DNA of 64,000 bases from Argyresthia goedartella (Eukaryota > Arthropoda > Insecta > Lepidoptera > Argyresthiidae). The translations under genes and the position numbers were made by a program. The stretch spans positions 29,776,906 to 29,840,905 of the forward strand of contig OX463818.1 in assembly GCA_949825045.1 (NCBI GenBank), read 5' to 3'. This document shows, one piece after another, positions 34,159-45,634 of the stretch; within the stretch, counting starts at the first letter, position 1, and the number at the start of each line of letters is the position of its first letter. Under the pieces are notes generated by a model. It made no database searches, was not told the origin of the DNA, and worked only from the letters and a program-made list of their open reading frames with translations.

Positions 34159-35112
34159 TTGTATTACAGAACATTGGTTAATAATTACAAAATTGTCAGT
34201 TGTTACAGTAGAAATACTGCTAATAGAGGTGGTTCTTCAATCTTAGTAAAAAATAATATTAAGGTGAAACAGCGGAAAGATATTCTTACACTTACTGTGG
34301 AAAGACAAATAGAGGTATCTTGTGTTGAGTTGGACAGCCATATTATTGTTTGTGTCTACAGACCTCCGAGAGATGAAAAATGACAATTATGAAATATTAT
34401 TAACATGGCAATTATGAAATATTCGAGAAAATTATGGAGGAAGCCCTCATTAAACTTTGTAATAACAGAAAAAAGTTAATTATTTGTGGTGATCTTAATG
34501 TAGATCTGCTTGTAGATACAACACTGAAGCGACGATTAATAACACTGTTCAAATCATTTAATTTATGTCATGTATTTCTAGAGCCGACTAGAATTACACT
34601 TACCAGCCAAACTTGCTTAGATAACGTTTTTTGTGACTGTGCATTCACAAGTAAAAATGTAATTAACTGTTTACCATCCGATCACAGTGGTCAAACCGTT
34701 TCATTCCAAATTACTAGTGAAAATAAGACTTATCCATCATTTTATAGGCCTATTACATCCCATAGACTAGAGATGTATATGAAAAACTTAGATATGGGTT
34801 TGCCGGTACCGGAGTTTGATGAACAGAACCCGAACAAAATCTATTCTGACTTCTTCAACATTATTCAAACAGAATTCAATACAGTTTTTAAATTAAAGAA
34901 AGTACTGACTTTCTTTAATTTAAACGTTGGCACTGGCCAACAACGGTAAATCTAAATTTAATGACTGGGCAACATTTGGAATTCGTAAAAGTAGAGCTAT
35001 CTTGTATGATCTTTATGAACAAAAAACCTATAACTTTGATATAAAACTTCATGACTATGAAAAAAAATATTCCAAAACTTTCAAGTTGGTTTGTAGAACT
35101 GCAAAAACTTAA
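34159..35112 (+). pseudogene. LINE endonuclease and linker, frame-broken
   Basis: Frame 34159-34383 has GGSSILVKNNIKVK and IIVCVYRPPRDEK. A 27-bp duplication (CAATTATGAAATATT at about 34383 and 34410) breaks the frame. Frame 34434-34949 has KLIICGDLNVDLL, LEPTRITLTSQTC and CLPSDHSGQ. Frame 34927-35112 begins the linker (WATFGIRKSRAILYDLYEQK). The fold and catalytic motifs of an APE-type nuclease are present but the gene is dead. Confidence 0.82.
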
Positions 35113-35553
35113 CACATAAATAGAAAAATACAAAATTCAAATAATAGAATGAAAACGGTTTAGCAAATCATAAACCGTGAAACTGGCAAAGTTATACCAA
35201 GGGATAATAATTTCTACTTAAAGATAGGTGATGATGTTGTTAAATCCAACGCTGAGGTAGCTCGAGCTTTTGAAACATTCTTCACCAATGCACCCTTACT
35301 CACAACAGAGCGTCTAATTCATCTCCATATGAAGCAGAGGTGTTGTTAAAAAACAGCACTAGCATCAGTAATGTAGATTTTAAATTTTATCATGTATGTC
35401 CCCAGGATATTGTCAAAACGTATAGATTACTTAACTTAAAAAATACTGAAGACCTGTGGGGTATGTCAGTCAAAGTTATTGGTTCAATAATACTTTTTAT
35501 AGCTAGCTTATATATTTAATAAATGAGTTGATGATGGAGCTTTTCCAGACCTC

Positions 35554-36473
35554 ATGAAACACAGTAAACTTATACCTCTGTTCAAGTCGGGAGACAAGGG
35601 TGATCCGTCAAGTTTCAGACCAATATCGCTTCTTCCAGCACTAAGTAAAATTTTTGAAAAGATTATACTCAATCAAATGCTCTTACACTTCAACCGTACA
35701 AAACAACTCCACGCCAAGCAATACGGTTTCACTAGGGGTAAATCGACTACGGATGCAGGTATCACCCTTATATCTCATATTTATTCCGCATGGGAAGCCG
35801 CACAGGATGATATCGGTGTTTTTTGCGATCTGTCGAAGGCATTTGATTGTGTTTATCATGACACGTTCCACAAGGTTCCATATTAGGCCCTTTCTTATTC
35901 CTGGTATATATTAACGATCTGCCTTTTATGGTGGAGAAATTGACTAACATAGTGTTGTTTGCTGATGATACTTCACTGGTCTTTAAAATTGAAAGACAAA
36001 AAGAAGATTTTGATGATGTCAATAGAGTATTATCTTTAACCTTGAATTGGTTCACAGTTAACAATTTATTGTTAAATGCTGGTAAAACCAAATGTATCAA
36101 ATTCTCACTTCCAAATGTCAGGCAAGTTGGGACCAGTTTAGTGTTGGACAGCAATACGTTAGAATTAGTAAATGACACGAAGTTTCTTGGAATAACTATT
36201 GATTACAAATTGCAGTGGGGACCCCACATAAAAAAATTGGCTGGTAAATTAAGTTCTGCGGCTTACGCTGTTAGGAACATTAGACAAAACACGGATGTGG
36301 CTACATCTAGGCTTGTATATTTTAATTACTTTCATAGTGTCATGTCCTATGGTATCTTGTTGTGGGGGAAAGCAGCGGATATTCAAACTATTTTTATTTT
36401 ACAGAAAAGAGCTATTCAAGCAATTCATAATTTAAAACGCACAGACTCCTTAAGACATACTAACTGTAGCTAG
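35554..36473 (+). pseudogene. LINE reverse transcriptase with internal deletion
   Basis: Frame 35554-35886 contains FRPISLLPALSKIFEKII, YGFTRGKSTTDAG and FCDLSKAFDCVYHD, then jumps directly to the VPQGS motif in another frame, so about 50 residues between the first catalytic Asp and VPQGS are deleted near 35865. From 35889 LGPFLFLVYINDLP leads to VLFADDTSLVFKI (35928-36473) and the thumb. Near 36465 about 18 bases present in the copy at 58190-58260 are missing, giving a premature end. Confidence 0.85.
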
Positions 36474-36884
36474 TTAATTTATTTTCGAAAATATAATGTA
36501 CGTACGCAAGAACCTTACAAAATTTCCTAGAAATAATCCCAAGAAATAATCATAGACTACTTGAGCCCCGGTTTAGACTCGCGAAGGTTAGCAATTCTTT
36601 CAAGGGTCAATGCATTCTCTACTACAACAAGATACCTCTGGAGATCTTGAAATTGCCATTTGAGCAATTTAAAATCCATGTTAAAGCGACTTTGTCGAAA
36701 AAGGGATATTACAATGTTCAAGATTACTTAAATGATGGGTCTGTATGGGGTTAATCTGGCTCAACACAGACCTTGCTGTTAATAATTTTGTAATAATTAT
36801 TCCTGCTTATTGATTATGATAATGACTAAATATTATATTTTGTATTAGTTAAGCATAAGCAATTTTTAAAAAGAGATCTAAAAA

Positions 36885-37624
36885 CTACTCTTTGGTGTAA
36901 TACACACGCAAACCCCACCCTACTTGTACACCAAGATAAAATGGGCGACCAGGCTACGTGGCGTGCACAAGCACAGAATACTTACACCGGCGCATCGAAC
37001 GGCGACTTTCCGCGGGAGTTTCAGATTTGCGGCATCTAAGTATTAGAATGATATTCCCCCTCCAGTCCGTGAAGCGGCTAGTAGGTGTGCCTTTGGGCGA
37101 AAACTCAGGGCACATTTGCTAGATCAGCAGAGACTACTCCTCCCCTCCGTACCAACCTCATGCCGCAATAAGACTTGAGTCTGTGGTCGCTCATTGTCAG
37201 TGGGACCGAAAACCCAACACTTAAATTTAATAAAAAGTGGGATTGAAAAGCGCTGGCCATGTTTATTTATTTAACTTTTTGTATGTGTCATATATAACAG
37301 CCATATCTATATTTACCATTATTGTTACCTATTTTTTATATATTCTTTATATTTATGTATTTATGGATTGTACCACGCCGTGGTCTGGGGCGCTCGCGAG
37401 GTAACACTTGGCGCTGACTGAAAATCAGCGTTGAAGGCCTGGCCTTCAACATAATGCTGAGTCAGACGCAATTTATAATGACAGTGACACACCACGACTG
37501 TCATTTCATTTTATATCATGTGTCAATGCAACTATTTATCTCTGTGTTTTGTTTCTTTGTTGTAATTGTAGTGTGTTCACTGTCTTTATAATAAATGTTT
37601 CTTTCTTTCTTTCTTTCTTTCTTT
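36885..37624 (+). mobile_element. 740-bp retroelement with a CTTT tail, 7-bp target duplication
   Basis: Comparison with the intact 3' region at 57625-57905 shows a clean insertion after AGAGATCTAAAAA. The insert is flanked by CTAAAAA (36878-36884 and 37625-37631) and ends in a (CTTT)n run at 37586-37624, preceded by AATAAATG. The interior has no coding frame but has a GC-rich region (GTGGTCTGGGGCGCTCGCG near 37380) with a small hairpin around GAAGGCCTGGCCTTC. It is either a SINE or the 3' end of a LINE; the tail and duplication show target-primed insertion. Confidence 0.85.
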
Positions 37625-37764
37625 CTAAAAATCAATCTGTGGGAGTTTCTACGCCCTCTTTCTCCCACAGTGGTCCAATGTAGAGAAGTGGCAAAAATGA
37701 CGATTGCTAAGTATATGTAAATATCTACAGTAATAAAGACATTTGGAATTTGGAATAATCCAAA

Positions 37765-38107
37765 GTTGCTTATTACGCTTTTATCTACTGCTCATGGTCA
37801 GGGAACCCTCTCGTTAGACTGGTCTTCAGTTCCTCCCAAGTCTTGAACGGACGTTCAGAACAGAGCCATAGTGCCGCCGTCCCGACTAACGATCGATTAG
37901 TTGCTGAATAGGCGTCCATGGCATTATTTCAGCATGATCTTCCAAATCCTGGATCCATTTCGAAACCGAATAGATTTTATCTTGGCCACTGATTTTAGGT
38001 ATTAGTTCGTCCGATAGTTGGCAGCCACCACGCGTCATCATGGCGCTTGCCTTGTCGTTTTGTGCGTCTTCTAAACTCGAACGACGTCGTCCTTTATTTT
38101 TCGTCAT
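37765..38107 (-). pseudogene. Gypsy gag, N-terminal part
   Basis: Frame 38107-37886 (MTKNKGRRRSS ... CQLSDELIPKISGQDKI ... WIQDLEDHAEIMPWTP) and, after a frameshift near 37895, LVGTAALWLCSERPFKTWEE match the start and middle of gypsy gag capsids. The reading then runs into the end of the plus-strand LINE at 37757. The remaining capsid and the knuckles are at 34069-33668. Confidence 0.8.
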
Positions 38108-38176
38108 ATCAATTAATCAATCAATCAAATCGTTTATTTGCTAACATACACGTATACAGTATAGGTGGTGCTATTT

Positions 38177-38452
38177 GACGACCCGAATGGCCGAGTCGGC
38201 AGTGACGCTGCCTACGAAACCAAGGGTCCCGGGTTCGAGTCCCGGTGGGGGTAAATGTTTGTTTGATGAGAACGGATGTTTGTACCCTAGTCATGGTTGT
38301 TTATCTATCTAAGTATAATATTTCTCTATGTAAGTATATATATCGTTGTCTAGTACCCAAGATACAGGGAATCCTAGTTTGGGGCTAGATCAATGTGTGT
38401 AAAAGGTGTCCAAGGTATTTATTTATTTATTATATTTATTTATAATACTTGA
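38177..38452 (+). mobile_element. tRNA-derived SINE, plus strand
   Basis: The head CCGAATGGCCGAGTCGGC carries the A box and GGTTCGAGTCC (38232-38242) the B box, as in a tRNA-derived pol III promoter. The body has TGTTTGATGAGAACGG, TATATATCGTTGTCTAG and TACCCA, and it ends in a TATTT-rich tail near 38415-38452. A tRNA scan might score the head, but the 3' acceptor half is absent. It lies within the 3' region of the minus-strand LINE. Confidence 0.82.
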
Positions 38453-40549
38453 AATTAGCTCAGTATATTTTACCGTATGGTACGGTGTACAAATATTTAC
38501 AAATTATCAATTATGTAATAACTTACAGGGCGATTCTTAAATTAAACATGTCAATGAGTGTAAAATGTGAATAATAATAATATTTATATGATCGATAAGA
38601 ATAATTTTTATTTTTACACTTTTCAAATTTTTTTTTAAATCACGTACACTATAAAAACATTGAGGTAGCAGCAACAATTGTCAATTTGGTTTTAAACACT
38701 ACACATCTTTCATATAGTTTCATCTCGTCAGGTAACTTATTAAATATTTTGATGGCCATACACCATACACATTTTGGCTGCATAAGTCCATGCTGCTGTA
38801 AGGTAGATACAGGTTATCCTTATCGCGGGTTTGTCTCACATAAATATCTGCATTTTTTGGAAAGTAGTTCCTGTGTTGCACTACAAATGTACACATTTAT
38901 CTGATGCAGAGGCAAGGCAACGTTAGTATTTGTAATTTTTTAAATAAAGGTTTACAGCTTTACCTACACCCTACTCCGCATATCGCCCTGATGCATTTCT
39001 TTTGCACTATAAATGCCTTGTCTACATCGACAGAGTTTCTCCTTAGGCTGAGTCCATATGCCAAAACTGACGATACATACCCATGATACGCTGTGATAGA
39101 CGCCTCTACTGAGATAGTCATTCGTATTCGTCGTATGGCAAAGAAAAAATGGTTTAACCTATTGCATACTGCCTCTACATGGCATTTCTAATTTAGATGT
39201 TGATCTAAGGTAATTCTTAAAAAAATTGTTTTCTCTGTCTTATCTACTTAATTATTAATATATTCGATTTTTAATGGTAAAGATTGTGCTTGGTAAGGTC
39301 TGAATTGAATTAATTTGGTTATATTGATATTTAATTTTAAATTATTTTCTTCCATCCATTTTACAACAGAAGTAAGAGAATCATTAATATTTTGCGGAAA
39401 TGTTTCTATTTTCGTACCTTCAAATATGAGCGTCGTATCATCAGAAAATAATATGCATTGATGGTCTGTTCTAGTTGGCAAGTCATTTATGTAGAGCAAA
39501 AATAACAAGGGTCCTAGAATAATTCCTTGCGGCACTCCGGTACCATTTATTCTATATTCTGACCGAAATCTTTCTTTGGTTGATTGGTTTTGGAACATGT
39601 TTGTCTTAGAGATTTCTGTGCATTGTTTCCTATCTTGTAATTAGCTTTTTATCCAGTCGTATGCAATACCTCTTATTCCGTATCCCTCTAATTTACTTAA
39701 AAGAATATTATGATTTACGAAGTAAAACGCTTTGCTCATGTTTAAAAATATTGAGACGATGGGCCTTTTTTGTTAAGAGATTCTGTTATAGTTTCAACTA
39801 GGTTAAAACATGCCAATGTTGTGGAGCAATTTTTCTGAACCCAAACTGTTAAGAGTCACCGGTCTATAGTTATTTAGATCCGTAGCGCCACCCTCTTTAA
39901 ACAACGGTTTTACTATACATCGTTTCAGAGACTTTAGAAAGTGACCGTTATGGAAAGTTATGTAAATGAATGGTTTACTATGTAACTTAAGGGAAAAGCC
40001 AAATGGTGTGCACAAACTTTTTAAATATTGGTATTTATATCGTCATATCCTACCGATTTACTATTATTTAGAGATTTAATAATATTGTATATCTCTTGAG
40101 CGGTAGTAGGTTCCAAAAATGTAGTAGACGGGTTAATGTAATTTTTTTACAAGCATCAGAATTAATGTTTGAATTTTTATTATTATTAGTCAAATCTATA
40201 AAAAAGTTATTAAAAATTGAGCACATGTCAGTAGGATTTGTATGTTATTTAATCGTTTGTATTTGTTCTTGATGATTTGTCTTTTATTGTATTCCAAGTG
40301 GCTTTACATTATTTTTAATATTTCTAATGTACCTATTAGCAACAATTATTTGTGACCTCGATATGCATTTTTTTAATAGGGACTTGTACTGTGTTTTTTT
40401 TGTCTGTTTTTATTTTCTGAAGAGTAAATATACTTTAAGTAAAGTTTTAGTTTAGTCACACATGTTTTTTTTTATCCCTTTTGACACCCATTTCATCTTA
40501 GTTAGTCTATTTGTTAGCTTAATCTTTATGACCGGAAAGCATAAATTAT

Positions 40550-40960
40550 AAAAAAAAACGGTCAAGTGCGAGTCTAAATCGCGCACGAAGGGTTCCGTAC
40601 CACCGTTCAATGGAAGCGATGGTGTGGAGTGAATAGTTTGGATTTTACACAGCAAAATATTGTTTACAAAGTTATTGGTGCGGTTACTTTTACACTCCAT
40701 GTACGTAACCAGGTGCATCCATAAGTTTGTATGTGGTATTGAAAGAATTGTTGTATGGGAGCCCCCTTAAATATTTCTTTTATCCTGTTTTTTAGTATTT
40801 GTTGTTATAGCGGCAACATAATTACATCATCTGTGAAAATTTCAACTGTCTAACTATCACGGTTCGTGAGATACAGCCTGGTGACAGACGGACGGACGGA
40901 CAGCGGAGTCTTAGTAATAGGGTCCCGTTTGGAACCCTTCGGGTACGGAACCCTAAAAAG
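40550..40960 (+). mobile_element. Interspersed repeat common in Lepidoptera (family name unsure)
   Basis: Begins AAAAACGGTCAAGTGCGAGT, contains AGGGTTCCGTAC near its start and TACGGAACCCTAAAAAG at its end, so the ends are partly inverted. It includes the GACGGACGGACGGACAGCGG tract. I recognise this as a high-copy moth repeat but not whether it is a SINE or a DNA element. It interrupts the LINE at 38112-41570. Fragments of the same family lie at 7243-7330, 59715-59900 and 60490-60700. Confidence 0.75.
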
Positions 40961-41793
40961 AATGATTAATTCATGAAAAGAATCAAAGGCATAATCCAGA
41001 TCTGTGTCCATAGATATTATTAAAACTTAGTGCAGATACCGCTTCCGAAAACTTTCTCACATTATCTTCGCTATAGTCCCTCCTGTATTCAAACCAGGTT
41101 GAGTAAACTCTCTGGTTTTTTACTTGGAATGAAAGAGTTGGGGCTGGTTCATGGTCAGAAAGAGCTAGTGGTGGATCTGTTCCTTGGATTTTAGTATGTT
41201 GCTCGCTATCACATCTATATATAATTTTTTTCGTGTTGGCATTGTTATATGCATGTAAATTTTTTGATTGTTTAAAATGCTTTTCAATTCTTTTGACCAT
41301 TTATTATCTTTAAGAATATCAATGTTCCAATCGCCGCACAATATTATTGTTTTATTGTTATTTGTTTTTTATTATATATTTTATTTAATGTTTCATCTAA
41401 CTTTTCCAAAAAACCTTGAGTAGTCAATTGACCTGTATTTACTCCTTCTGTATATACATATAATTAGCATGTCATAGTCTATCAATTCAACTCCACAACA
41501 TTCAAATTCGTACAATGTAGCGGTTTCTTTGGTGATAGCAATTTTCTTATGCTTTATACCCTTTTTAATTAGTATTTATTTATTTTATTTATTTGTATAT
41601 TAACCAAACAAACAGTTAGCAAAATTACTTAGGAAAAATTTAAAGTTATGGTGTTAAAATTAACCTACAGTTTCGATTAATTACTAGTTAAATTTTATTT
41701 TATACTGAACGTCAGCTTTTGGATTTTACATAAAAATGCACAAAACAAATTAATCAACCTACTTACATAATTTCACCATCACTATTTAAAATT

Positions 41794-42620
41794 TTAGTGG
41801 AACTTTTGCTCAAACATATTAAGAGACATATTAAAAAGATCTAAATCAGAAAAGCTTTCATTATAAACTTTAGAGGTTCTACGGACAAACGAATAGCCAG
41901 TATAGTTAGTACTACTTGAAGGAACAACTAATAGGTGTTTTCTATTTCTAAGACGAGGGTTAGGCACACGAAATGCCACACTCTGTAATAAGACTGGACA
42001 GTCGGTAACATTATTTACAATTTTATATAGAGTTAAGGCATCTGTCACCTTGCGACGTATCTCAAGTGAAGGTATATTATAACGTGAGGAGCACATCTCA
42101 TAATTATCGAAGGTATAGCGCACACGATATTCAAGAGATTTAAGGAACTTGATCTGAATTTTTTCAATTCTATCAATATGAATTTGAAAGAAAGGGTTCC
42201 AGACAGAACTGGCAATTTCTAGTATACTTCTAACATAGCTAAAATAAAGAATCTTGTATGAGCTTGCTAAGTTGAAAGGCTTACCCATCCGCAGGATAAA
42301 ACCAAGTTTTTTATAGGCATTATTTACTATTTTGTTTATGTGAGGAACAAAACTTTGTATGCAAGAGTATGCAAGAGCCACCTTTTTTTTTTCTACGACA
42401 ATAACTATCCCCCATATTGTAATATTTAAGAGCCAAATTATTTTCTGTACTAGCTAGCAGAAATGTCTTAGTTAAACACACTGCATCAATTTCAAAATTC
42501 TGTTCCTTAAACTCTGAAAGTATTAACTCTAAATAATCAATTTTATTCAATGCTCCAGCTATATTTTGGTGAATTAAATTTAATGTCATAATATTCAATA
42601 TATTCACGAAAAAAAATTTT
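41794..42620 (-). pseudogene. LINE ORF2 with endonuclease joined to RT thumb
   Basis: Frame 42949-42320 reads the endonuclease start (LNLIHQNIAGALNKIDYLEL, DAVCLTKTFL, NMGDSYCRRKKKGGSCIL). It meets, in another frame, the thumb of an RT (42381-41794: FVPHINKIVNNAYKKLGFIL, ILYFSYVRSILEIASSVWNP). Everything from mid-endonuclease to the RT palm is absent. At the join there is a 10-bp direct repeat, GTATGCAAGA, at 42357-42366 and 42367-42376, as expected for a slippage or end-joining scar. Confidence 0.8.
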
Positions 42621-42951
42621 TTATCACTGTTATTCACATTCAACATATCAGAATACAAGTTACAATGTTCAATGGCATCTCCGTCTTTTTGGGTCTGAAC
42701 ATTTTTATTAACTGGTTTTTTATTAGATAATTTATTTTGCGACTTACAAAATTCAGCGTTTATTTTGTAATTAATTCTTAGTATTTCCCTATATAAAATC
42801 CTACTTGCATGCAATCTTGACGTAAGTTGTCGGCTGCTACGTTCAACGATGTCAATGTTAGTTGTATAATCAAAAAGTGACCATAGAAATTGGTATGTGC
42901 TGTTTAGTTTCCTCTTATTCAGATATGTCCCAGAACCGACACTACACAATA

Positions 42952-44085
42952 TTATATTTGTATGGGATATTGGCTCAGGTGGTAATATAATATTGACTGC
43001 AATTTCAATGGATCTTTCTCATTAGACCCCGCCGCTATAATGACCAAATCTTTATTTGTATAGTCTTTGCAAAGATGAGAGCATGATACCATTACTTGAT
43101 CTAGTGCAGCATTTGGTTTGATAAAAGACTGCACTATATTGACTCCCTAAAACATCATCCAGTAATTTTTACATGCCTTTGCCTTGTTCATCGGCTAGTA
43201 GAAGTATTTTTCTTTTACAGATAATCCCGGGTTGTTTCACATCTGGTTGTGTGCCTAGCTTGTCCGGCCTGGGTGGTATGTCGGTCTCTGCGTCATCAAT
43301 CTCAGCGGTTACAGTTCCAGTGGGTGTATTTGTCCCTTCCGGTTCTCCCGCGATGGATTCGTTGATGTTTTTTATCACCTCTTGTAGGTTCGACGGGGTT
43401 TGATTTTAACTGTTAATTAGAGCCATGTGTGCAATTACTCCATTATTAAACTGACCGGGTGATACACGAGGATACCCCATTTTCATCATATAAAGGGCGC
43501 AGTCGTCTATACTGTGGTGAAAAAAAAATTGGTGGTGATTTTCCGCCACTGCCAAATCCAACAGACTTAAAAACTCGATGCTCCTTTTATGTTCTTCCAG
43601 TTGTTTCTTCATTCTACCATTCTCTAGGGTAAGATTATCTATTTCATTGTTTTCAACTGTCAGTGGCATACGTAGTGCCTCGGTTTCCTCACGTAAATCA
43701 TTAAGTTCTTGATCATTTTCTAATATAATAAGTAAGCTTTGGGAAGACAGGTTGAGTAACGACTCATTCGCCTCAGTGCGTTCCAGTATTATTCTGGGCT
43801 TTCCAATCGTAACAAATTCTTGTCTAGTTGATAGAGAAGAATGTGTTAGATTATTTCCATTACCATATTTTGGTGCTTCTGTATCTCGGAGCGCAATCTC
43901 ACGACATTGTTGGCATTTAAATTCCAATTTCAGTATGTTGATATTTGTAATATAGTATGGCGAAGTAATATTTACACAGTTATGGTAAAATGTATCTGTG
44001 CAGATAACACATGTTAGTGTCTCTGGGACACTGTCCTCTCTGTCTGGGAACGACAGCTTCCAAGCAAGTTTTACATTTCTTCATT
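42952..44085 (-). pseudogene. LINE ORF1: zinc finger, coiled coil, SGNH-like domain
   Basis: The start near 44084 reads MKKCKTCLEAV; after a frameshift LTCVICTDTFYHNCVNI and LEFKCQQC complete a Cys4-His-Cys3, PHD-like finger. Frame 43927-43406 then shows a Glu/Leu-rich coiled coil (ENDQELNDLREETEALRM). Frames 43378-43169 and 43134-42952 show KILLLADEQGKGM (block I of SGNH hydrolases, with Asp but no GDS), KPNAALDQVM and LVIIAAGSNE (block III-like, G-x-N). Such domains bind RNA or lipid in CR1-type ORF1 proteins; the catalytic Ser is not evident here. There are two or three frame breaks. Confidence 0.7.
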
Positions 44086-44223
44086 GTCTATTGTCTTTTA
44101 CAGAAAAAAAAAGTTTTTCTTACGCTTAGCGAATAAAAAACAGAGATGCGCTTATAGACGCTGTTTAATGGCCAAACGGCGCATCTCGATCGTCTCGAGG
44201 ATACTGTAAACTATCTTTTTGTT

Positions 44224-44448
44224 TTGATATCTTGCTTGACTTCAGAAATGCCCAATATATTGACCTCACTGAATAACTTCGCCTATGCTGTTATCTGGTT
44301 CCACTCATACCTGAGAGTTCGTCAGCAACGCATTAAGTCTGAAGAGACCGAAACTCAATGGTGTGATCTATTCTCAGGAGTGCTTCAAGGTGGTATTCTC
44401 TCTCTTCTTCTATTTTCAGTCTGTTTAGATCGTGGACTGTATTCTTGA
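44224..44448 (+). mobile_element. RT fragment of another LINE
   Basis: A 74-codon frame with WFHSYLRVRQQRI and GVLQGGILSLLLFSVCLD, the region around the RT motif normally read as GVPQGGILSPLLF. The catalytic YADD and the rest are missing. It is a short remnant on the opposite strand to the preceding LINE. Confidence 0.65.
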
Positions 44449-44915
44449 GGACTCTGTTCAATGGAAACTCGGTGATTTAGGCACTTTACTCTTATTTCAT
44501 TAATATTTAAAAATACAGACATCTGCTTACAATAATGGTTATGAGAAGAAGAAAAAGTTGCCAACCTAGCACATAAATTCCACTAATTAAGTTGGTGTTG
44601 CCAACATGTTACGCGGCCTACAAAGAAACAGTAAGTCTTACAATACTAGGATAGAATTTTTTAATTAAGTAATAAGTTTATATATCAACAATAGTGCTTT
44701 TACAATACAAACTCCCGCACTACTGGCAATAATTTTAATTAGTATAAAAGAATATTTCTTTTTATTTTAAGTACCTAAAGTTTATTCATACATAGCACTT
44801 ATTACCTAAATAACAACCGCTTATTTAGGTATAAAACAAAAGTCTAGATAACTAAAACGATCATAAAATAGCATTACTTAAGCAGGTAACCTTTTTATTT
44901 TAGTACCTATTATTT
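44449..44915. other. No recognisable gene
   Basis: AT-rich DNA between a plus-strand RT fragment and a minus-strand BEL fragment. I see no motif or repeat in it. Confidence 0.4.
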
Positions 44916-45272
44916 TTAATCAAGTAAGGGCAAAGGACAGATACCAGATAACGATCTCTTATAAATCTTTCCATTGGGGGCGGCTACTTCAAACGCTCTT
45001 ACTTTGCCATCTCCACCTGGAAAGACCTTTACAGTTCTGCCCATAGGCCAGTTGAGGGGAGGATCATTAGGTTTCCTTAAAATAACTAACGTACTTATTA
45101 TTATGTTAGGTAATGACTCACTCCACTTGGGTCGTGATTGTAAAATATTTAAGTAGTTCTTACTCCAAGTTTTCCAAAATCCCTGCCTTATTTTTTCAAT
45201 TAATTGCCAAAATTTTAGCCTATTATCAGGGGTTTCCGACAAGTCCTTTTGAGGAAATGATGTTAAAGGCAC
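44916..45272 (-). mobile_element. BEL/Pao DUF5641-like fragment
   Basis: The 118-codon frame reads FWKTWSKNYLNILQSRPKW, then LVILRKPNDPPLNWPMGRTV, FPGGDGKVRAFEVAAPNG and YKRSLSGICPLPL, the same domain as at 14470-14862 but clearly diverged. Integrase and LTRs are not visible beside it. It is a separate BEL/Pao insertion and its frame is intact to the stop. Confidence 0.8.
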
Positions 45273-45634
45273 ACCTATAATAATATTATTTTATCAACAG
45301 TAATAGAATATTAAGGTTGGCAAAGAATACTATGATATACTATTTAGCTACTTCTCGCCACATTTCGAAAGTGTTATTTTTTATAAAATTGGCTACTTTT
45401 TTATTTTATGTAGCGACAAACTAGATTGTCCTAATGGCAACACTGCTTCGCATAAATCGGACTCTGAATAATATTGAATAAATAGGACAAAAGCTCTTAT
45501 TTTAGTGATTTTGGAACGGTTAAACAATAATAATTATGTTGGTGATTATTGGGAATATTGTTTAACAGTAAAAAACCAAAGGTTATAGGAACCAAAGGTG
45601 AGGTTAGGTTAGGATTATTGTTTTAGTTTTTGTG

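Larger units (their letters stand above)
34070..37757 (+). mobile_element. LINE inserted in the gypsy gag
   Basis: A 5'-truncated Jockey-type LINE: endonuclease from 34070 (ITHQNMQGLPGKELV), RT 35554-36473, thumb end to 36760, then the 3' untranslated region. It ends with TTTGGAATTTGGAAT at about 37757, the tail also seen (reversed) near 57640. A 740-bp element interrupts the 3' region at 36885-37624. The gypsy gag frame resumes on the far side, so this LINE is younger than the gypsy. Confidence 0.88.
30870..38110 (-). mobile_element. Ty3/gypsy retrotransposon, interrupted by a LINE
   Basis: Reading leftwards on minus: gag N-terminus (38107-37765), then a plus-strand LINE (37757-34070), then gag C-terminus with zinc knuckles (34069-33668), protease end, RT and RNase H (33515-31887) and integrase (31885-31098). 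The order gag-PR-RT-RH-IN is that of Ty3/gypsy. The 5' LTR is not seen; the right edge abuts the tail of another LINE at 38112. A small Asp/Glu-rich frame at 31076-30870 is its C-terminal end. Multiple frame breaks and a lost catalytic Asp show that it is dead. Confidence 0.85.
38112..41570 (-). mobile_element. LINE (Jockey-type), old, twice interrupted
   Basis: Reading leftwards: endonuclease (41570-40983: ECCGVELIDYDMLIICIYR, ILCGDWNIDIL, LALSDHEPAPTLSF), RT fingers (40015-39803: NNYRPVTLNSL), palm (39598-39248: GVPQGIILGPLLFLLYINDL, CILFSDDTTLIF) and thumb (39150-38650: ITAYHGYVSSVLAYG), ending in a GATT-type tail at 38112-38130. It is broken by many stops, by the repeat at 40550-40960 and by a SINE at 38177-38452. 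Its closest relative in the window is 52860-56350. Confidence 0.8.
41575..44085 (-). mobile_element. LINE with PHD, coiled-coil and SGNH-like ORF1
   Basis: Reading leftwards from an ATG near 44084: a PHD-like zinc finger and coiled coil, an SGNH hydrolase-like domain, the start of an endonuclease, then directly the RT thumb and a TTTAT-type tail at 41600-41575. Most of ORF2 is deleted at about 42367. The ORF1 composition is that described for CR1/L2-type LINEs. It adjoins, and probably inserted into, the endonuclease of the 38112-41570 LINE. Confidence 0.78.

Noticed and set aside
38177..38260. A functional tRNA gene
   Set aside because: A and B boxes are present, but there is no closing acceptor stem and a SINE body follows directly.
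45595..45615. Insect telomere repeat (TTAGG)n
   Set aside because: Only two or three imperfect units (GAGGTTAGGTTAGG); no array.
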